Source: Pseudonocardia kunmingensis
Lineage (GTDB): Bacteria; Actinomycetota; Actinomycetes; Mycobacteriales; Pseudonocardiaceae
Length of the DNA: 64,000 nt
Direction: 5' to 3'
Assembly: GCF_006716445.1 (NCBI RefSeq)
Contig: NZ_VFPA01000001.1
Span: 1,550,001-1,614,000, forward strand
Shown here: piece after piece, positions 60,868-64,000 of the stretch
Layout: every line of letters begins with the position of its first letter
Position numbering within the stretch: the stretch's first letter is position 1
Program-made: the position numbers and the translations under genes
Notes under the pieces: model-generated
Seen by the model: only the letters and a program-made list of their open reading frames with translations
Told to the model about the DNA's origin: nothing
Databases searched by the model: none

Positions 60868-60890
60868 TATCTATCGAAAGTCAATAGATA
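60868..60890. promoter_or_regulatory. AT-rich inverted repeat between divergent genes
   Basis: TATCTAT at 60868-60874 and ATAGATA at 60884-60890 form a seven-base inverted repeat with a nine-base spacer. It is unusually AT-rich for this DNA and lies between the DUF2975/XRE operon and the hydrolase gene. GATACT at 60887-60892 resembles a -10 box for the rightward gene, and TTGACT on the minus strand resembles a -35 for the leftward operon. It is a likely operator, perhaps for the XRE protein itself. Confidence 0.55.
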
Positions 60891-60902
60891 CTCCGCCCGG
60901 CG

Positions 60903-61796
60903 ATGAGTTCTGCCGTCCGCCCCGGTCCACCCGTCATGGCAGAGACGACGGTGACGACCGACGGCGTGCGGCTGTGCGTCGAGACGTTCGGGAACCCGGC
61001 GCACCCGGCGCTGTTGCTCGTGGCGGGCGGGGGCCAGTCGATGGTGTGGTGGGAGGACGGGTTCTGCTCCCGGTTGGCCGCCGGCGGCCGCTACGTGGTG
61101 CGCTACGACCACCGCGACACCGGGCGCTCGGTGTCGTCCCCGGCCGGCTCCCCCGCCTACACGTCCACCGACCTGGCCACCGACCCCCTGCGGGTGCTCG
61201 ACGCCCTGGGCGTGGACGGGGCGCACGTGGTGGGCATGTCGATGGGCGGCGGCATCGCCCAGTACCTCGCGGTGGAGCACGGCGACCGGATCCGGTCGCT
61301 GGTCCTCGTGGAGACCAGCCCGGCGGGGCCGGGTGACGCCGAGAACGGCCTGCCGCCGATGGCGCCGGCCGTGGCCGCGTCGTTCACCGATCCCGACCCC
61401 GAGCCGGACTGGTCCGACCGGAAAGCGGTCATCGACTACCGGGTGGCGGTCGAACGCCCCTACGTGGGCGGCCTGGGCTTCGACGAGGAGCGGGTGCGCA
61501 GGCTCGCCACGCTCGAGGTGGACCGCACCACCGACATGGCGGCGAGCCTGACCAACCACTTCGTGCTCGACGGCGGCTGGTCGGGCCGCCACCGGCTGGG
61601 CGAGATCACGGCGCCGACGCTGGTGCTGCACGGCTCCACGGACCCCCTCCTCCCCCTCGGGCACGGGGACGCGCTCGCCCGGGAGATCCCGGGCGCCCGC
61701 CTGGTGGTCCTGGAGGGCGCGGGGCACGAGATCCCGCCGCCACCGCTGTGGGACCTCACGATCTCGTCGATCCTCGAGCACACCGCGCCGGGCTGA
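60903..61796 (+). CDS. Alpha/beta hydrolase
   Basis: The 297-residue protein has the alpha/beta-hydrolase fold: LLLVAGGGQSMVWWEDGF, VVRYDHRDTGRS, the nucleophile elbow GMSMGGGIAQYLA with Ser near 112, LVLHGSTDPLLPLG with the acid Asp, and LEGAGHEIPPPLW-like end with the His. Relatives include aclacinomycin methylesterase-like and haloperoxidase-like enzymes; substrate cannot be predicted. A second in-frame ATG at 60936 (MAETTVTTDGV) would give 286 residues and is an equally good start. It converges on the aldo/keto reductase gene, one base apart. Confidence 0.9.
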   Translation: MSSAVRPGPPVMAETTVTTDGVRLCVETFGNPAHPALLLVAGGGQSMVWWEDGFCSRLAAGGRYVVRYDHRDTGRSVSSPAGSPAYTSTDLATDPLRVLDALGVDGAHVVGMSMGGGIAQYLAVEHGDRIRSLVLVETSPAGPGDAENGLPPMAPAVAASFTDPDPEPDWSDRKAVIDYRVAVERPYVGGLGFDEERVRRLATLEVDRTTDMAASLTNHFVLDGGWSGRHRLGEITAPTLVLHGSTDPLLPLGHGDALAREIPGARLVVLEGAGHEIPPPPLWDLTISSILEHTAPG

Positions 61797-61797
61797 G

Positions 61798-62796
61798 TCA
61801 GTTCCCCACCCCGAGCCCGGACATGAACACCGCCGGGTAGCGGTCGCCGCGCGCCGAACCGGCAGGCACCGCCTCCTCGATCTCGGCGAGGTCGTCGGCG
61901 GTGAGCTCCAACCTCGCCGCGGGCAGCGCCTCGGCCAGGCGCTCGCGGGTGCGGGCGCCGACCAGGGGCACGATGTCGGCGCCCTGCGCGGCCACCCAGG
62001 CGATCGCCAGCTGGGCGACCGTGCAGCCCTTCGCCCCGGCGACCCGGCGCAGCGACTCCACCAGGGCGAGGTTGTGCTCCACGTTCTCGGCGGCGAACCG
62101 CGGGCTGAACCCGCGCATGTCGCCGGGGCCCGCGGTGCGGCCTGCGCTCCAGTGCCCCGAGAGGAGGCCGCGGCCGAGCACCCCGTACGCGGTCATGCCG
62201 ATGCCCAGCTCCTGCAGGGTCGGCAGGACCTCCGCCTCCACCGCGCGGGACAGGAGCGAGTACTCGATCTGCAGGTCGGCGATGGGGTGCACGGCGTGCG
62301 CGCGGCGGATCGTCGCGGCGTCGACCTCGGAGAGGCCGATGTGCCGCACGTACCCGGCGTCGACCATCTCCTGGATCGCGCCCACCGTCTCCTCGATCGG
62401 TACGGCCGGGTCCAGCCGGGCCGGGCGGTAGACGTCGACATGGTCGGTGCCCAGCCGCGTCAGCGAGTAGGCCAGGAAGTTCTTCACCGCCTCGGGCCGG
62501 TTGTCCTGCGCGCCGAACACCGGGCCCGGGCCCCGGAGCTGGCCGAACTTGACGCTCAGCTGGTAGCTGTCCCGGTTCCGGCCGCGCAGCGCCTCCGCCA
62601 GCAGCAGTTCGTTGTGGCCCATCGCGTAGAAGTCGCCGGTGTCGATCAGCGTGACGCCGGCGTCCAGCGCGGCGTGCACCGTGGCGATGCTCTCGTCGCG
62701 GTCGGTGGCGCCGTAGGCCTCGCCCGAGAGGCCCATCGCGCCCAGGCCCAGCGCGGAGACGGCCGGCCCGGTGCTTCCCAGAGTTCGTGTCTGCAT
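61798..62796 (-). CDS. Aldo/keto reductase
   Basis: This 332-residue protein begins MQTRTLGSTGPAVSALGLGAMGLSG and shows the family tetrad: Asp in LIDTGDFYAMGHNE with Tyr four residues later, Lys in YQLSVKFG, and a His-replaced position near DVYRPARLDP. The NADPH site AWVAAQGADIVPLVGARTRERLAEAL ends the barrel. It resembles the AKR13/YakC-like group. The usual active-site DLYYQHR word is changed to DVYRPAR, so the catalytic His is missing, which may lower or change activity. It is divergent from the XRE regulator gene. Confidence 0.92.
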   Translation of the reverse strand: MQTRTLGSTGPAVSALGLGAMGLSGEAYGATDRDESIATVHAALDAGVTLIDTGDFYAMGHNELLLAEALRGRNRDSYQLSVKFGQLRGPGPVFGAQDNRPEAVKNFLAYSLTRLGTDHVDVYRPARLDPAVPIEETVGAIQEMVDAGYVRHIGLSEVDAATIRRAHAVHPIADLQIEYSLLSRAVEAEVLPTLQELGIGMTAYGVLGRGLLSGHWSAGRTAGPGDMRGFSPRFAAENVEHNLALVESLRRVAGAKGCTVAQLAIAWVAAQGADIVPLVGARTRERLAEALPAARLELTADDLAEIEEAVPAGSARGDRYPAVFMSGLGVGN

Positions 62797-62898
62797 GGAG
62801 CCACCTTGTGCCGCCGTGAGGGCGCACGGGAGCGGAGCGTTCATCGTGGGAGAGCGGCTCCCTGGATCTCCTCCGCGACCGCGGGGAGCATGGGGGTC

Positions 62899-63759
62899 AT
62901 GCAGCGCGACGAGCTCGCCGACTTCCTGCGTCGCCGCCGGGAGGCGATCCGCCCGGCGGAGGTCGGGATCGCCGACGGCCCGCGCCGCCGCACCTCCGGG
63001 CTGCGCCGGGAGGAGGTGGCGATGCTCGCCGGCATGTCGGTCGACTACGTCGTGCGCCTCGAGCAGGGCCGCAGCAGCCAGCCCTCCACCCAGCTGCTCG
63101 GCGCGCTGGCCCGCGCGTTGCGCCTCTCCGACGACGAGCGCGACCACCTGTTCCACCTGGCGGGCCACCAGCCCCCGCCGGCCGACGGGGTGGCCGGCAT
63201 GGCCCGCGCGGGCCTGGTGCGCATGCTCGACCTGCTCGGCGACACCCCGGCGGTGGTGCTGTCCGACCTGGGCGAGATCCTCGCCCAGAACCGGATGGCC
63301 CTCCTGCTGAACGGCGACCACCGCGGCTTGTCCGGCGACCGCCGCTACCTCGTGTACCGCTGGTTCACCGAGCCCGCCACCCGCGCCGTCCGGCCGCCCG
63401 AGGAGCGGGAGCACAACTCCCGTCAGACGGTGGCCGACCTGCGCGCGGTCGCGGGCCGGCGGTCCGGCGACGCGGAGGTCGCCCGGCTCGTCCACCGGCT
63501 GCAGCGCGCGAGCGCCGAGTTCCGCAGGCTGTGGGCCGAGCACGAGGTCGCGGTCCGGCGTTCCGACCGCAAGACCCTGATCCACCCGCGGGTGGGCCCG
63601 CTGCTGATGGACTGCGAGACCCTGGTCACCCCCGACCAGCGTCAGCTGCTGCTGGTGCTCACCCCGGCGGACGCGGAGGCCCGTGAGCGGCTGGAGCTGT
63701 TGCGGGTGCTCGGCACCGAGGAGTTCCCCGCCGGGGCCGCGGACGCGTCCGCGCGGTGA
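62899..63759 (+). CDS. MmyB-like XRE transcriptional regulator
   Basis: The 286-residue regulator has an N-terminal XRE HTH (LADFLRRRREAIRPAEVGI, TSGLRREEVAMLAGMSVDYVVRLEQGR, LARALRLSDDERDHLFHLAG) and a C-terminal MmyB-like ligand-binding domain (VVLSDLGEILAQNRMALLL, EFRRLWAEHEV, KTLIHPRVGPLLMDCETLV). Such regulators commonly stand beside one oxidoreductase gene that they control, here the divergent aldo/keto reductase 102 bases away. An ATG at 62890 in the same frame is an alternative start. Confidence 0.92.
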   Translation: MQRDELADFLRRRREAIRPAEVGIADGPRRRTSGLRREEVAMLAGMSVDYVVRLEQGRSSQPSTQLLGALARALRLSDDERDHLFHLAGHQPPPADGVAGMARAGLVRMLDLLGDTPAVVLSDLGEILAQNRMALLLNGDHRGLSGDRRYLVYRWFTEPATRAVRPPEEREHNSRQTVADLRAVAGRRSGDAEVARLVHRLQRASAEFRRLWAEHEVAVRRSDRKTLIHPRVGPLLMDCETLVTPDQRQLLLVLTPADAEARERLELLRVLGTEEFPAGAADASAR

Positions 63760-63774
63760 ACCTCGCGCGCCTGG

Positions 63775-64000
63775 TCACCTCAGGGCGCGCAACGCCACCG
63801 CGGCCTCCGCGATGCAGTCGGCGAAGCCGGGCGCACCGTCGTCGGTGACCCAGCGCGTGAACGCGACCTGGAAGACCGTCACCGCGCTCTGGGCGGCGAG
63901 GCTCGCGGACGGCTCCGGCACGCCGCGCGCGCGGAGCCCGCCGGTCGTGACGTCGGCCATCGCCGCGAGTTTGAGCAGCTCACGCTCCTGGAGGGCGGGG
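63775..64000 (-). CDS. TetR-family regulator, C-terminal part (start outside window)
   Basis: The minus-strand frame is open to the right edge of the window, so only about 74 C-terminal residues are visible (LQERELLKLAAMADVTTGGL, then FQVAFTRWVTDDGAPGFADC and a final ALRALR). The helix pattern with F-x-x-A-x-x-R-W and the closing AEAAVALRAL is that of TetR ligand-binding domains. The DNA-binding domain would lie beyond 64000. It converges on the MmyB-like gene with 15 bases between stops. Confidence 0.62.
   Translation of the reverse strand, partial: PALQERELLKLAAMADVTTGGLRARGVPEPSASLAAQSAVTVFQVAFTRWVTDDGAPGFADCIAEAAVALRALR

Overview
The window is GC-rich DNA with the codon use, GTG starts and gene content of a filamentous actinobacterium. 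A Pseudonocardia-like member of the Pseudonocardiales fits best: it has a mycothiol-dependent nitroreductase family protein, a CtaJ-like cytochrome oxidase subunit, an Rpf domain, DUF222/HNH genes, and an Rv2466c-pepN-Rv2468c type gene order. This assignment is inference from protein families, because no rRNA or other species marker is present.

Layout. 1-3 kb: the end of an ATP-grasp gene, then a toxin-antitoxin pair and a frameshifted DUF559 endonuclease-like gene, with three copies of a ~60 bp imperfect palindrome bounding these two modules. 3-17.4 kb: mostly housekeeping or stress genes: a flavin-dependent oxidoreductase, an N-acetylglutaminylglutamine-type amidotransferase coupled to an S9 peptidase, a Ser/Thr kinase, a secreted glycosidase-like/Rpf fusion, a CBS protein, a thiol nitroreductase, aminopeptidase N and a DUF2332 protein. 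17.4-22.5 kb: small Cys-rich protein, DUF5130, CtaJ, a VOC-AHSA1 fusion and a large LuxR-type ATPase regulator. 22.5-23.7 kb: non-coding and rich in repeats. 23.7-28.6 kb: a DUF4038 lipoprotein, a GSA-aminotransferase-like enzyme, a hypothetical gene and a sensor kinase.

28.5-41.3 kb is the most striking region. Eight genes run leftward with gaps of about 40 bases or less, or with overlaps: a Pls/PosA-type membrane synthetase with two carrier domains and a C-terminal peptidoglycan-binding tail, a stand-alone adenylation-carrier protein, a TauD/SyrP-like dioxygenase, SbnB, SbnA (which together make 2,3-diaminopropionate), a membrane acyltransferase-like protein, a second fold-type II PLP enzyme, and a response regulator whose likely kinase partner converges on it. 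I infer a cell-wall-associated system that makes a diaminopropionate-containing isopeptide or polymer.

41.8-54.7 kb is an exopolysaccharide locus: sugar-1-phosphate nucleotidyltransferase, two GT2 glycosyltransferases, an internally deleted GT-B enzyme, a Wzz/BY-kinase-like protein without a P-loop lysine, a polymerase/ligase-like membrane protein, a GH5-like glycosidase, a GMC oxidoreductase, a flippase and two polyprenyl-phosphate sugar transferases. 54.8-58.7 kb is decaying DNA: GAF protein, remnants of a GntR-ABC transporter operon, a frameshifted DUF222/HNH gene, and a second, oppositely oriented copy of the 22.9 kb repeat element. 58.7-64 kb holds small regulator-enzyme pairs (SDR/TetR, XRE/DUF2975, hydrolase, aldo-keto reductase/XRE) and the end of a TetR gene cut by the window edge. 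I saw no tRNA, rRNA, CRISPR array or intact transposase.
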